A DNA stretch of 64,000 nt from Zerene cesonia. Taxonomy: Eukaryota; Arthropoda; Insecta; Lepidoptera; Pieridae. The DNA lies in NCBI RefSeq assembly GCF_012273895.1, contig NC_052119.1:7139990-7203989 (forward strand), written 5' to 3'. Positions within the stretch are counted from its first letter, which is position 1; every line of letters starts with the position of its first letter. The translations under genes were made by a program, and so were the position numbers. This document shows positions 46,167-57,953 of the stretch, in pieces. The notes beneath the pieces are model-generated. The model searched no databases. It saw only the letters and a list, made by a program, of their open reading frames with translations, and had not been told where the DNA came from.

Positions 46167-47494
46167 TGAAGCGGTTAGCTTACTCGATCGTCAATAAAAA
46201 CGTGCACTATTCACTAAATAATGATTCGACATTAATTCCATTCTCACGATGACGCATCCCGAATTCCTTACCCTTTATATTAAATCCCATTATATGGAAT
46301 ACAGACGTCAAAATAGAAACACCTCCGGACCAACGATGATTTGTTAAAGTGATAAATTGTACGAATGGTTTGTATCAATTATTCAATTAACTATGCGACT
46401 GTTTTCTGAATGGATTGATTTGTAGCGACATATATGGAGCGGTTATTTCAAGCTGAAAATGTTTGTATGGACTACATTATTTTTATGGAATTAACAGTAT
46501 AATGCAAATATTTTTCTTTAACATATGAGTGTGATATTATCTATATATTTCTTTTGTACGTTCACCATTTGAACAAGGATGTTTTTTCGCAACTTGTAGC
46601 GATAATCTTCTTACCATCTAGTATTTGATTAATAATAAAAAATTAATATTACATGTCTCTTAGATAAAGCTACGAATTTAAACCTTATAAGCTAAGCATA
46701 GAAAACCATCAAAAACGTGCAATGTATTTCTCCTTTGTATATGCACTTAATAAAACACAAACATTAAAGCCACTTACTAGAGCTAACCAAGCGTAGCGCT
46801 ATTTACATAAGATTATTGAATAAACGCATAATTCCATATAAATTTTGCATAGGGAGCAAAAATTTTCCCGTCAATTTGACTCAGATATCGCTCTAATCAT
46901 CGACACACTACAGCTGACTGATTAAGCAATTTCTCGCTTCAATAAACGCACAGCCGTACCCACATTTCATTACAATATTACAGAACAATATGTAATTTAG
47001 CGTGCTTCCTCGATAGTGATAGGTGAATAAATTAAAACTTTGTTATATGCGGTGCCTTTGTGACAAACCTTTTATTTTTTATTGTAACATAAATGAAAGA
47101 AGTATTTACGTTAATATAACATGTATTTATAATATTATAAATACAGGAATGTGTATACTTTTATACTATAAAGAGGTTTTTCTTTTATATATATCCAAAA
47201 CAAAAGTATGAAGAATGTCAATTAAATGACTATATTGAATGCAGCGATGTACAGTGTTCACTGGTTTCTATGAAGATATTACTAAAAATTATGCACTTGT
47301 ATACATTGTACAATAATTAATATAATATGCAGCCATAGAATGACTTTAAATTCTTTTATATTTGACTAAAAGAGAAAGGAAGGATGGATCACGAAATTTT
47401 ACACAATAGGTTTATGCGAAGACCTTCGCTATTATTATTATGCTGGAATAGCATAAAATATTTCCGATAAATACAAAAATATCGTATTAATATC
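46167..47494. other. Unassigned AT-rich sequence
   Basis: No gene recognised. Short frames are all AT-driven. Confidence 0.5.
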
Positions 47495-47529
47495 CGGGTT
47501 ATATAAACCCGAAGGAACTCAATATTGAG
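47495..47529. promoter_or_regulatory. Two adjacent palindromes around a TATA-like string
   Basis: CGGGTT-ATATA-AACCCG (47495-47511) is a perfect 6-bp stem whose loop and flank read TATATAA. Six bases later CTCAATATTGAG (47518-47529) is a perfect 12-base palindrome, followed by a GC-rich stretch. Promoter function is only a suggestion because no exon is recognised downstream. Confidence 0.25.
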
Positions 47530-49436
47530 CCGGGATAGTAGCCCCGGGCGGGAAGAAAATCAAACTGCCGTGAATTCCAAAAGAAAATTAATTAAAAACT
47601 TAATTTCATGATATTGGATCAGCGAGATTATCCACTTTGTTTGGGAAATATTTCATTAACATATTTTTCTTCTATAAACTCTAAATGTTATTTTGATGAA
47701 CTGAAAACTTTTCTTTAAAAAGCTCCATCATTAACATTGAATTTAGAATTGTATTATCAAATTTTGATATGTAATTGCGTCGTGTTTTCACATTAAGTAT
47801 GTCTTCTCCGTTGAATGTTCCCGGTTACTATTGAATCCATACTCAGTGCAGAATATAACAAAGGTTAACAATAACTATAAATATTTATCAGCGAACAAAG
47901 TAAGCGAACGGGGCACCGATACCAAAATAATTGTTGCAAGGATCGCGGAAGTTGAGGTAGCGTATCCCATTAAACTTTCCGTTCAGTAATGCACTTTGCC
48001 GGCGTATAATTTGCATGTGCATTGTCAAACCGTATCGGGTCTTCGGAATGAGACTGGCCAATGCGACGCGATAAACTTTTGCAATTCACTGTTCTGCGTA
48101 TGGATGTATGCTGCTGGACACCGCAAGTACTTCCCAAGCGTGACGTACAGTTGGTGCTTTGCGCAAAGTTTTTCTTTCGGTGTTGCGAGCCTGGACGGTA
48201 ACGTTATATTAAATTAGTATGTAAATTTAATTTTGCTTATGTGATTATTTATAAGATTTATTTTCCTATTTTTCCATGGATCCATCCGATCACCACCGTC
48301 ACTTGTCGCCTTGGAATTCTACAACTCTCCATAAATATGCTGTCCTTATGAAATAAGCAACTACAGACAGGAAATAATGGATAGTAAAGATGGAATATCT
48401 TTCAACGTAAGACATTCGGCGTAAGATGGCCCAATTTGTGTTTCCAATTTTAGTAATTATAATATTAAAGCTATTTACAGTATTCTTTATCTCAATCCAT
48501 CAATTTCAGTTCAATACGATGTCTAGGTTATCATAAAAATTGATTGGTGTAAAAATATAGTTTTAAAATATATGCATTAATTTAATGTTTCAGTAGCGAC
48601 ATCTAGTCCATTATAAGTCAACGCCTCTGCATATTCCACCGTGAGCATTAGGTATGCAGAAAAATGTGTTCCAGTCAATCGTTTGAGTAATTTCGTATGT
48701 CGTTACCAATGTCCGCTTCGGTTTGAAGTTTTTGAATAGAATTTCTGTGGCTGATATTATTATATGACGGAAATTGGATTTTTTCGAATTTCCTTTCACT
48801 TACTCGAGCACATCTAACAAAGAGATATTGTTTGATATTTTTAACATTATAATATGACATTATAATTGTATTCCAGGCTATACTACAACAAAAAACAAAG
48901 TCAATATTAATGGTGTAGGGTCTCCAAAGTAGTTGCATTACTTTTTTTAATCTCTATTTTATTAACGAGGGTTTGATCAAAAATAACTTAGCAACCTTAT
49001 TGGCATAACATTGTTGTGTTATCTACGCGTAATATTTAAATTTAGAATTCTATAAAAGTTGCACCTAAATGAAATTAATTCCTTTTTTACAAATAAATGT
49101 TTTGAATGAAAGTAAATTAACAAGAATGTGTACCCTCGTATCATGTGTTTTTTACAATTATTATATAGGAATTAAAGATAATACAATATCACAATATTAA
49201 TAATAATATATTACTCAATGTTACAAAAACACTAAAGTCTATTAAATATTAAAAATGCGAACAAAAATATTCTATCATTATTTGTCGTAAACTCAACTAC
49301 TTAGCTTTTCTTTGTTGTGCTTATTTTCAGCATAATAATACATTAGTTGACTTCTGTTCAGTTTCGCTAAAAATTCTAGAAACAGTATCAAATAAATAAT
49401 ATGAATCGAAACTCCCTAACTGAATGTCGTTTCAAA
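47530..49436. other. Unassigned sequence with a less AT-rich open patch
   Basis: The patch 47940-48220 is clearly less AT-rich and open for about 75 codons on the plus strand, but without an ATG start and without a recognised domain. It could be part of an unrecognised exon or a conserved non-coding block. The rest is ordinary AT-rich sequence. Confidence 0.35.
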
Positions 49437-49608
49437 CGACATCAAAAAGGAGGTTTTCAATTCTAACTGTCTCTTCAGAACTGCCGACTGGGTGAACCGA
49501 TTTTGATGATTCCATTTTTTTTAAAGCTGATGGCTCCCTTGTGATTCAATAAAAAATTGGTCTAGATTTGATAATTTCAAGGTGGTTATTTGTGGTAGTC
49601 GTTTTTTC
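49437..49608 (+). repeat. Interspersed repeat R5, best preserved copy
   Basis: ACGACATCAAAAAGGAGGTT, TTCAATTCTAACTGTCTCTT, GACTGGGTGAACCGATTTTG and ATGATTCCATTTTTTTTAAA are followed by GCTGATGGCTCCCTTGTGAT. It contains the head, middle and distal blocks found separately in the other copies. Class unknown: no inverted ends or A tail are evident. Confidence 0.6.
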
Positions 49609-50179
49609 AAATTGCACAGCAGTTAGACTCGTGAGTCCTGGTAGTAATAGACACATGGACTATAGACATACATGGATAAATACCCTCACCCATAGTATCT
49701 GCGACGCCCAATTTTTCGCCCCTCGTTAGCCGTTATTGGTTTTACGTTTCAGCTCCCGAAAGCAGCAACAATAAGCGACTAAATTAGAAATTCCGACAAA
49801 AGACACATGTTTTTGAAAATGCAAGGACCTGCCGATAATTAAAATAACTACAACAGCACTGCAGGCGACGTATCGATTGACGTTTAATTTTAGTTCGAAT
49901 AAAAGAAAAATGTCGCTTGCTTTAGACAATGGCGCAGAAATGGTAGTTTAGAAACGTCGAATTATTTATTCCACTTTAAGTCGGCTATGAAATAGTTTAA
50001 TTGCAATTACTTACTGTGCTAAGTGATAACAATTCAAAAAAAGAAGAGCAACTATGCCAATAATAAATTGTTTTTTAAATAACACCCCAATTCGTGATCG
50101 CCTGTGTATCACAGCTTTGTATGAAATCTATTTCGAATATAATAATCTTCAGAACAAATACTTTTTCATTTATTAATTT
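49609..50179. other. Unassigned AT-rich sequence
   Basis: A 67-codon minus-strand frame (49726-49929) has no recognised domain. Nothing else is visible. Confidence 0.45.
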
Positions 50180-50322
50180 GAATAATATTTGGAACAGAGA
50201 TAGCTTGAGACTCAAGACAGAACATAGGATTGGTGTATCCCAATAATCCCACGGAAACGGGAAATATGTGGTGAAAACCCTGCGACGGTATATCTTTCGT
50301 TTACTACGCGGGCCAAGTCTAT
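50180..50322 (+). mobile_element. Decayed Helitron fragment, family E
   Basis: ACAGAGATAGCTTGAGACTC, a GACAGAACATAGG block and TACTACGCGGGCCAAGTCTAT match the element at 2902-3129 in order. The end is CTAT for CTAG. The head is not identifiable. Confidence 0.55.
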
Positions 50323-53300
50323 GATATCCATGCCATTATATTGATTATTTAATAAGTGCAGTATTTAGAATGTGTTTTATAAAAGCATGGTCCGAGCTGT
50401 GAATATAAATCGACCAAACAAACCATTCGGCTTCATTGAAACAACTCACGAAAAGTACAAGTTCGCTTCAATTAAAAAGCAATACAAAAGTATAAAAAAC
50501 TTTGTGAAGGGGACGCGGAAAATGTTTTTCCAATCGCACTTTGCCGTCTCAGTCGATACTCTACCGAATGCCAAATGAACTAAGAGTAGTTCATACTAAC
50601 TCTGTTAATAGCGTGCAGACTGTATTCTAGATATCTTAATGGTAATGTACCATGCATATTGCGTTTTTTTAACTTATTTTATCGAATTCCCGCATACAGT
50701 ATGTAATGGCATGATTTTTTACGCTATGCATGCAAACGACTTGGCTACTAACATCACTATAATTGAGGCAAGAAGAATTTTGTTAGCACTATAAGCTGGA
50801 TTGCAATAATAGGTACCTACAGGCGCTTTGCTGTTTTATTACTTTATATAGCTTTACAGTACAGACAGTAGTATTTTCCAACTTTCTATGAAAAAAGTAA
50901 TATACAATCGCAACAATGTGCAACAATTCATAGTGAAATTTATATATAAATTGATTTGAAAACGTGATTTTTTTGGAACTATATATATTCTATAATATAC
51001 ACTAAATACAAACATTTTAGAAGCTATTACACAACGTGAACACTATTATGAACGTCTCACAATAAAAAATAATGAATAAATAAAAATAATTCAAAACTTG
51101 CACGTTATAAAACTTTAAAGTAAATTGTCCAGGAATGTTCTCGAAGAGCGAACAAAACGAAGTATTTAGACTCGATCGCAGCACAATTTGTTATGGAATT
51201 TATCGGTAAGTATTTGAACTTCGAGTATTATGCTGAAACAATCTGAAGAAAGAATATTCTTTAGCGTTATAATGAAGCCGTAAAAAGAAATATGCAACTG
51301 CATTTGCACAATTCAAATATATCACGCGTTGTTTTATCGGTAATCAATATTTATTTATTAATTTAACATACAAATTCTATAATATTTTGGCATGAAATTC
51401 AAAGGATATTTATTCAAATTGAAATTGAAATAAATCTGCAGGTTTAGGATAGCAGAAAATAATAGGCGTAAATTAATCAGAAAATAAATAAATATGATAA
51501 GGTCAGCAACGTTCATGGAAGAGAGGTTCCACTCGACATTTTTATAGGACTAAACTACAACAATTTTCTATCAAATATAAAAATAAAACACGTTTATCGG
51601 TTGAAAACGGTGGGAGTTTTAGATTAACATAACCAAAAAATCGATATAATTATTGCTACGGTTAAAATTATTAATCTGAAGTAAGCTTCCTTATCTACAT
51701 TAACACCTAACGTCAACAAAACACCTATTCATTAAATTTAATTATGCTCAAACACGACCTTTTCAATAAGGTTAAACCGTAAAATTATTTACCGGTGACT
51801 TTGTCCATTGAAATATTCTTCGTGCTATGCTAATATACCAGGATCACAAAGACAAGGAGTGGTATTGTGAGTCGGCAACAAATTTAAATAAGTATTTACA
51901 GTAAACAGCGTAGAATGCATTAACGTTGGCTTAAATTTTAAAAACGTCTCATAGAGTGTTATGTATGGGCTCTTAAGCGCGTCTTGATATCATTAGGGCA
52001 GGTCTAGAGAGCTCTCGGGCCAGATTAAGACTTCGCTGTCTCTAGTTCTTAGGCTACGACAATACCCGCACTACGTACTGTGAAATTAGAATATAGTAAT
52101 ATTGTTCTGTAGGGAGCTATTGGGACGTGCACTGAGAATTTACATTAACAAAGAAAAATATAATGTTAATTAAGCTATTTAAAATAATTGCTGCAACGAT
52201 GGCGTAAAATTGCAAGCGAACTTTGCTATTTTATTGGCAACAAAAGAGTTTCCTGATTTTATTCTGTACCATTTTAAGCATTACTACGAAGTTTCTTTAG
52301 TTACAATAGATTTTAGAAATGATAAGATTATGTCTAATGAAACCTTAACACCATTGTCTTCAAATAGAATTATATAATCATTATTGTTTAGTTCATTATT
52401 GATTATTCCACAAAACATACCATCCTACAATAGAGGGTGTTAACTGTAGCAATTGCTTACGTATTTCAGTTGATAATTTTTTATCTGAATGTAGCTGAGT
52501 CACAATGACTAATGTACTGCGTAACGCAATGCTTTAGGTGACTAAACTATAGCTGTTTGCGTCATTTTAAACAGTAATTTAGTTTTTTTCTAAAGATAAT
52601 ATTATAGTTATAAATTTGCAACAATGAAAATTAGTTTAAAGAATTGTAGTAAAATATTATACCACGTTGTGTGGACAGGAAAGATGCATTTGACATTTTC
52701 TTCGATTGAATTTAATAGTAACTTAATCATCGTAATATTCTGGTTAATGTGATGTATTAAATACTACTTTTATAAATGCAATGTAACTCTTCACGCTACA
52801 CCATACAATCAATTTGGATGAAATTTGTTGAGATTACACGAACGGGTAAGATGTAAAACCCCGTGATTTCTATAATACTATTTACCCACTTAAATCTTAT
52901 TCAAATTGCAATACGCTCGACGAATATTCACATGTGAATTACATACACATTATTATTGAGGTGAATCCTCTCACTTCAGTTATTACACAACTCGATCGTC
53001 TAAATACTGTATAAACGGATATATAGGGAATAACTGTTATAACCAGTAAATTATTAAGGTATTTGTATACGTAAATCCTTAGTATTCAAGACGCACAGTC
53101 TCTTAGCACTAATCTCGCCAAACGCCTCCACTGTTTGTCTTGCCTAGAAATGTCGAGCTTCATCCAGAATAATCCTCTTGCTAGGTCTGAGCAACTAAAA
53201 CACATTAAAGTACTAAATATTTGGCTGTAACACAAGTTTGCTTTATGCACTACTGAACGTTCTGGTACTTCCCTTTGACCCTCTTTTGAAAATACCGATC

Positions 53301-54500
53301 TTACAGATAATATAGAGAGAGCAAACTTTTTTAGCTGACTTCCAAAAGGATTCCTATTCTGGTGATGAAAGACATAATATTTATGTGTATTTTTAAAATA
53401 TTTTTTTTTTGAATCTATTTATTAAATTTGATAATGAATGAGACACTCACTTAAAATTTTCACCACATCTTCTGGTATATTGCTATAGTGTAGTAAAATA
53501 CTAATAATATTTTGTAGTGACGAACAAATTAAATGACGAAAAGTCAATGATAAAGGAAATGGCGTTATAGTTATCAAATTTTCTAAACTTAATAACATTT
53601 TAAATGAATACCATCAAAACATATCAATCCTATATAGAAAGAAGTCCAAAAATAGAAACAGAAATCACATCCAATTAACTTCCACAAACACATTCCGCTC
53701 AGAAAATTCTCTCACAATTTTGTTCTATAACTAATCCGAAATAAAAATATTTGAACAGCTTGCCTTGTATTTTCCTTACTTCTATGCTTGTTCTATTTGC
53801 TAAAGTTTCTATGGAATCGAGACTAAGCATGATTAAGATTTTATTGTCCAACACAACGCTGTAGGCGCACGGCTTAGCAACAATGGCTGCCACAGGCGTC
53901 GCCCACTAGGGTACAAGGAGTATGCGCTAATTTATAAATAAATTGAACGGAATAACAAATTTTACCAAGCGTATGCGAATTTTATCCTAGGTTGGTAGGT
54001 TTGCCACGAATAGTTTGTTTAGTATCATTAAGTGCATGTTAAAATATTGGAAAATACATGTCACTTTACTTATACGTAAAATAGTTAAAGATAACCTCAA
54101 ATGTAGTTGACGATAATCGACACATGAAAATAATTATTATAATATTGAACGAACATAGTTTCCAGCTTCGGCAAAATAAATACTCAAATACTCTATAGCA
54201 ATTCATATCTTTAACTTCGCAGTTTACTATTTTTATATAATCTCATGTTATTATGAGTATTTAAATACACATTACAAGACTACGTAAATAAGACTTGTTG
54301 TACAGTTATTTAAACAAGGATAAACGTGTAAATACATTTAATCCCATATAAAAGATATTGCAAATACCGACGCTATAAACTAAATTAAGACTGTATTGTT
54401 GCGTGCAAATCCCAGTATGAGTAACATCGGAAGCCCGCTAAGTAATCCACTTTATATTTAAAAGGGATGAATATTATTACAATATCAAACGAGAGACATG
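50323..54500. other. Unassigned AT-rich sequence
   Basis: About 4.2 kb, the longest stretch with no recognised element. A 68-codon Lys-rich frame (50372-50578) and a 64-codon minus frame (53699-53893, no ATG at its start) lie in less AT-rich patches, but neither peptide carries a known domain. Confidence 0.45.
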
Positions 54501-54640
54501 CAATCCACGGTTCAATCCCGCGCAGCTTAGCTGGATATCGAATTGCAAATGGCGGCCGGAAAATGTAGTATTTAACGCCTCACCAACCGCGAACGACTGC
54601 TATATCTGCGAGGTTTTGTAGGGACGAATTGTTGACTCGA
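54501..54640. promoter_or_regulatory. Less AT-rich patch with a YY1/Pho-like motif
   Basis: The patch includes AAATGGCGGC at 54547-54556, which matches the core of the YY1 / Drosophila Pleiohomeotic site (ATGGC with GC-rich flank). In flies such sites mark Polycomb response elements and some promoters. One motif in isolation is weak evidence. Confidence 0.2.
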
Positions 54641-55312
54641 TTTAGACAAAAATATTGAATGTGAAATTCACATCCAATTTTTTTTAACTTTTCGATTATT
54701 AGTACCGTAATAGGTGTTTATACACTATTATCAATCATACTTTATCTTGTATCGAATATATTTATGCATAAAAGGTCTCATATTTTAATAATTAAACAAG
54801 CATGAAGATATACAATCGACGTCGTTAATTTTTGTCAAAATAACCTTATTATATTACTTACCTAAATAATAAAATACCTTCTTTCATTATTTATATTTAG
54901 ACATTAAAACTTCTATCAAAAAGAACATTAAATACGCTTGGAATGCAAGCGCTTTGAAAACATAGCGCTTGTATTATATTCCATACATTGTATATAACTA
55001 TTCCATATTGCACCAAGTTTCTTTGGCACTTTATCAAGTTTTAATTATACGGCTTCAATACAAAAATTTGAAAAAATGCATTCATTGTATTAAGGCCGCA
55101 CCTTAACAATGCTTGCAATCAAGCTAGCCCACGCGTCACACTGCGGTTGTGACACAGGCCAGCGCCGCTCGATTGGGGCGGTTTTGAATATCAACATTAC
55201 TTAAAGGGCCGTTCTTTTACGCTGAAATACATTTATCTAAGCAACGAGATAGCTTATCGTAAAATACCTACATTCGTGAGTGCATTGACATGGTGACTTA
55301 TACAACTTTATA
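54641..55312. other. Unassigned sequence with a GC-rich island at 55090-55190
   Basis: The island contains GTCACA (55135-55140) and TGTGAC (55148-55153) as a 6-bp stem with a 7-base loop, and nearby GCGCCGCTC. It stands out sharply from its AT-rich flanks. No repeat or gene match is recognised. Confidence 0.4.
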
Positions 55313-55388
55313 TTAGCTTTTGCCCGCGGCTTCGAACGCGTTAAATCGAAGTAGTTTAATAGATGTTATTATAACTATAAACTTTTGT
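55313..55388 (-). mobile_element. 5'-truncated Helitron, family C
   Basis: On the minus strand, TTAAACTACTTCGATTTAAC, GCGTTCGAAGCCGCGGGC and AAAAGCTAAT form the last 75 bases of family C. The terminal CTAG is changed to CTAA. Confidence 0.6.
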
Positions 55389-57880
55389 GTTCAATTACTC
55401 TATTTACTTTAATTTTAGAATTGATGAATGCATTAGTTAGTTATAACTATATCTGTAGATGTTGACAGCGAAATATATTAACAAAATATAAATTTTTCTT
55501 TGCTATATCCAGAACTTTCATGCTAATGTTCCAACTTCTAATTAAATGCTTTCTCCATTAGGAATTATATATATATTAGAAGTGGCAATGTTGATACTTA
55601 TAACCCATTATGATCTTTCTAGAAATAATTGCAACTCCAGTTTCTCCCTCTCCTTATAAATAACACCATTATAATAATAACTCATTTATCGCATCATTTG
55701 CCTTCCAATATGAATAGCTTATCAAATCTATAACAGCTGATATATTACTAGTTCAAACAGTTCCATCATAATTGAATTAGTTTCAGAAGTCAACACGGAT
55801 ATTGAGTGGAACTTCCAAGTCTCGGATGTAGCAGCCAGCAAGGAGCATTCAGGTTGTTTGCGAAGATACCGGACCAGAAGGCAATTGCAACCGAGTAATT
55901 GTTCACAACTTCAACTATTACGGAAACTGTAGTCGTTGGTAGGAACCACAGTTACGCATTAAAATAATATCCATCCTAGATGAGAATTGGCCGCAGTGTG
56001 CTGGAGTCAAAGTTTGAGCTATTAAAATTTATATTGCTTTCTGTTTTTCTACGCGAGGGTCTTTTCTAACTTCTTGTAATAATAGAAAGAGGTAAGGCCA
56101 ACTGTTTCCTTTTAACATATTGTCTTCCTATCCCACTATTTCAGGGTATATTACGATAATAACAAAATAAATATAAAATAAAAATCGCTTATTGAAAAAA
56201 TTATATATCACATAAAACATGGACCCCAGACTCCCAATATAGCTTTCGCTGTGTTTCTTTGTCTTCCCGATACACTACATAAAACTTCAATTTAGGACAC
56301 AATAAAATATAATTGCTGCTACATGCATATGAAATTTAAATTCTATAGTTTTGTATAAATTTATAATGTTCAACTATTTAAATAATTTACATTTTATCTA
56401 TAAGTAATTCATATATTCATTAATATAATATAGTATAATAAATAATAGAATTTTCTTTTGATTAAGCGTTATAGACATCTTCTTGCATATTTTTTACTTC
56501 GAATTCCAATTCTTAATACCTATATAATTCCCGCCAATATTAGTTCATAATAGTATTTTGAAACTACGAAATAAATTGTATCAACAAAATTATAAATAAT
56601 GTACGAGAACGGAAACAAAATAGATCACCATTTATAGTAATTTATTCATTGATATATAACAGAGATGTGTGGCAATAATTCATTGTCATGATGTATTACG
56701 CAATGTTGTAAAACCTCATTTTTCTGCATATTTTTCATATAATTATGAAAAATAAAAACAATGTATTCTAGTAAAATTATTGAACACATTTAATTGAACT
56801 TGACTTGCCTAGGAATGTCGTTATATATACGTAGTTTTATTTATTGCTGCATTGTCGTTTCAATATACAGTTTTCTAAACCAAATCATCAATATATCCAT
56901 TGAAACTTTCTTTGCGATTGTATCCTTAGATTTTGCATTGCTATTCTCATTTTCTTTGTAGAGCCCTATTTATCATCATTCTTTGAAGATCTCAGAAATA
57001 AACGGTAGTGTCCCTTAGTCATTACTTAACGCCACGGGCACAAATCCCCTCACTGACTGGTGCTTGGCATAATGGTTGATTTTGGGGAGATATGAAAGTC
57101 TGGCCTAGAGGCAGCCTTAATCTCTGCCCTGGCCACTTCATATTCAAATCTTTGTTTACAAGTTCCATTATGGAGCTTGGGGAAATAGCACACGCACTAT
57201 GAGCTCCATACGCTTTTCAAACAGTTATTATACAGTTTTTGAAGGACCATTGAATGGATCGCATACGTTGCAATGTGTTTTGTATGTGCTCATATTTCGG
57301 CATTATTTCTTTTATAAAAACATCTTCAAACATGTGTTATTCACAGAGTTTGTTAATAAAAAGGAATTTGATTACAAAAAGTTCATTTTGAATTCTTTAC
57401 GTCCTGTATGTTATAAGAGAGGTTTGGTAAATCTAATTTAGATAGTATGTTCTTTTAAAGATTGGTATAATATGCATTTATACATCTTTCTTACCACTAA
57501 AGCTTTAGATTATTCGGATTCATGTAATTTACTCATCGTTTTACTAAATTAGCAGGATTTGATGAATTGATATTCAGACATCATAAACTCGTGAACTAGT
57601 TAAAGTCAAAATGTTATAAGTTATCTTGGGATTATGAGTCATTATATTATGTATTTATCTCTTTAATGTTAATCAATCGCTAAGGATGTGTTGATAGAAA
57701 AATATGCAGCAATTAATTGACATGTATATTTACATATATGCATAATATACGTCAAGCTCTGCCCAACAAAGGGATATAAAAATAATGAAAACGTTCTGCT
57801 TTTGACTGTACTTAAGACATGTACATCTTACGTACAAGAATTATCGTAATACTAGTTATTCGCAATAGTTTGTATATTTA
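55389..57880. other. Unassigned AT-rich sequence
   Basis: About 2.5 kb without a recognised gene. The patch 57000-57180 is less AT-rich, and an 80-codon frame follows it (57199-57441) without a recognisable domain. Confidence 0.5.
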
Positions 57881-57953
57881 GAGCTATAAAGCTCCAGGCG
57901 GCAGCCGGCACGTGCGTATCACGTGACTTCTTGGATTATGCCGCCGTCCCTTG
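57881..57953. promoter_or_regulatory. GC-rich patch with two CACGTG E-boxes
   Basis: CACGTG occurs at 57909-57914 and TCACGTGA at 57919-57926. The pair is framed by GGCGGCA (57898-57904) and TGCCGCC, a 7-bp inverted repeat, and preceded by the palindromic GAGCT/AGCTC at 57881-57894. CACGTG is the canonical bHLH binding site (Clock/Cycle, Myc/Max). Two in 18 bases within AT-rich DNA is unusual, but function is inference. Confidence 0.25.

Noticed and set aside
47996..48217. 73-codon plus-strand frame
   Set aside because: It opens from a TTG codon, and the upstream CAG acceptor-like site is followed at once by a stop in this frame. Kept only as a less AT-rich patch.
53699..53893. 64-codon minus-strand frame with a fairly protein-like composition
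   Set aside because: It starts after a stop codon without an ATG, has no domain I recognise, and could equally be old repeat sequence.
54510..54535. Box B-like GGTTCAATCCC suggesting a tRNA or SINE
   Set aside because: The T stem has a mismatch and there is no box A or acceptor stem at the expected distance.
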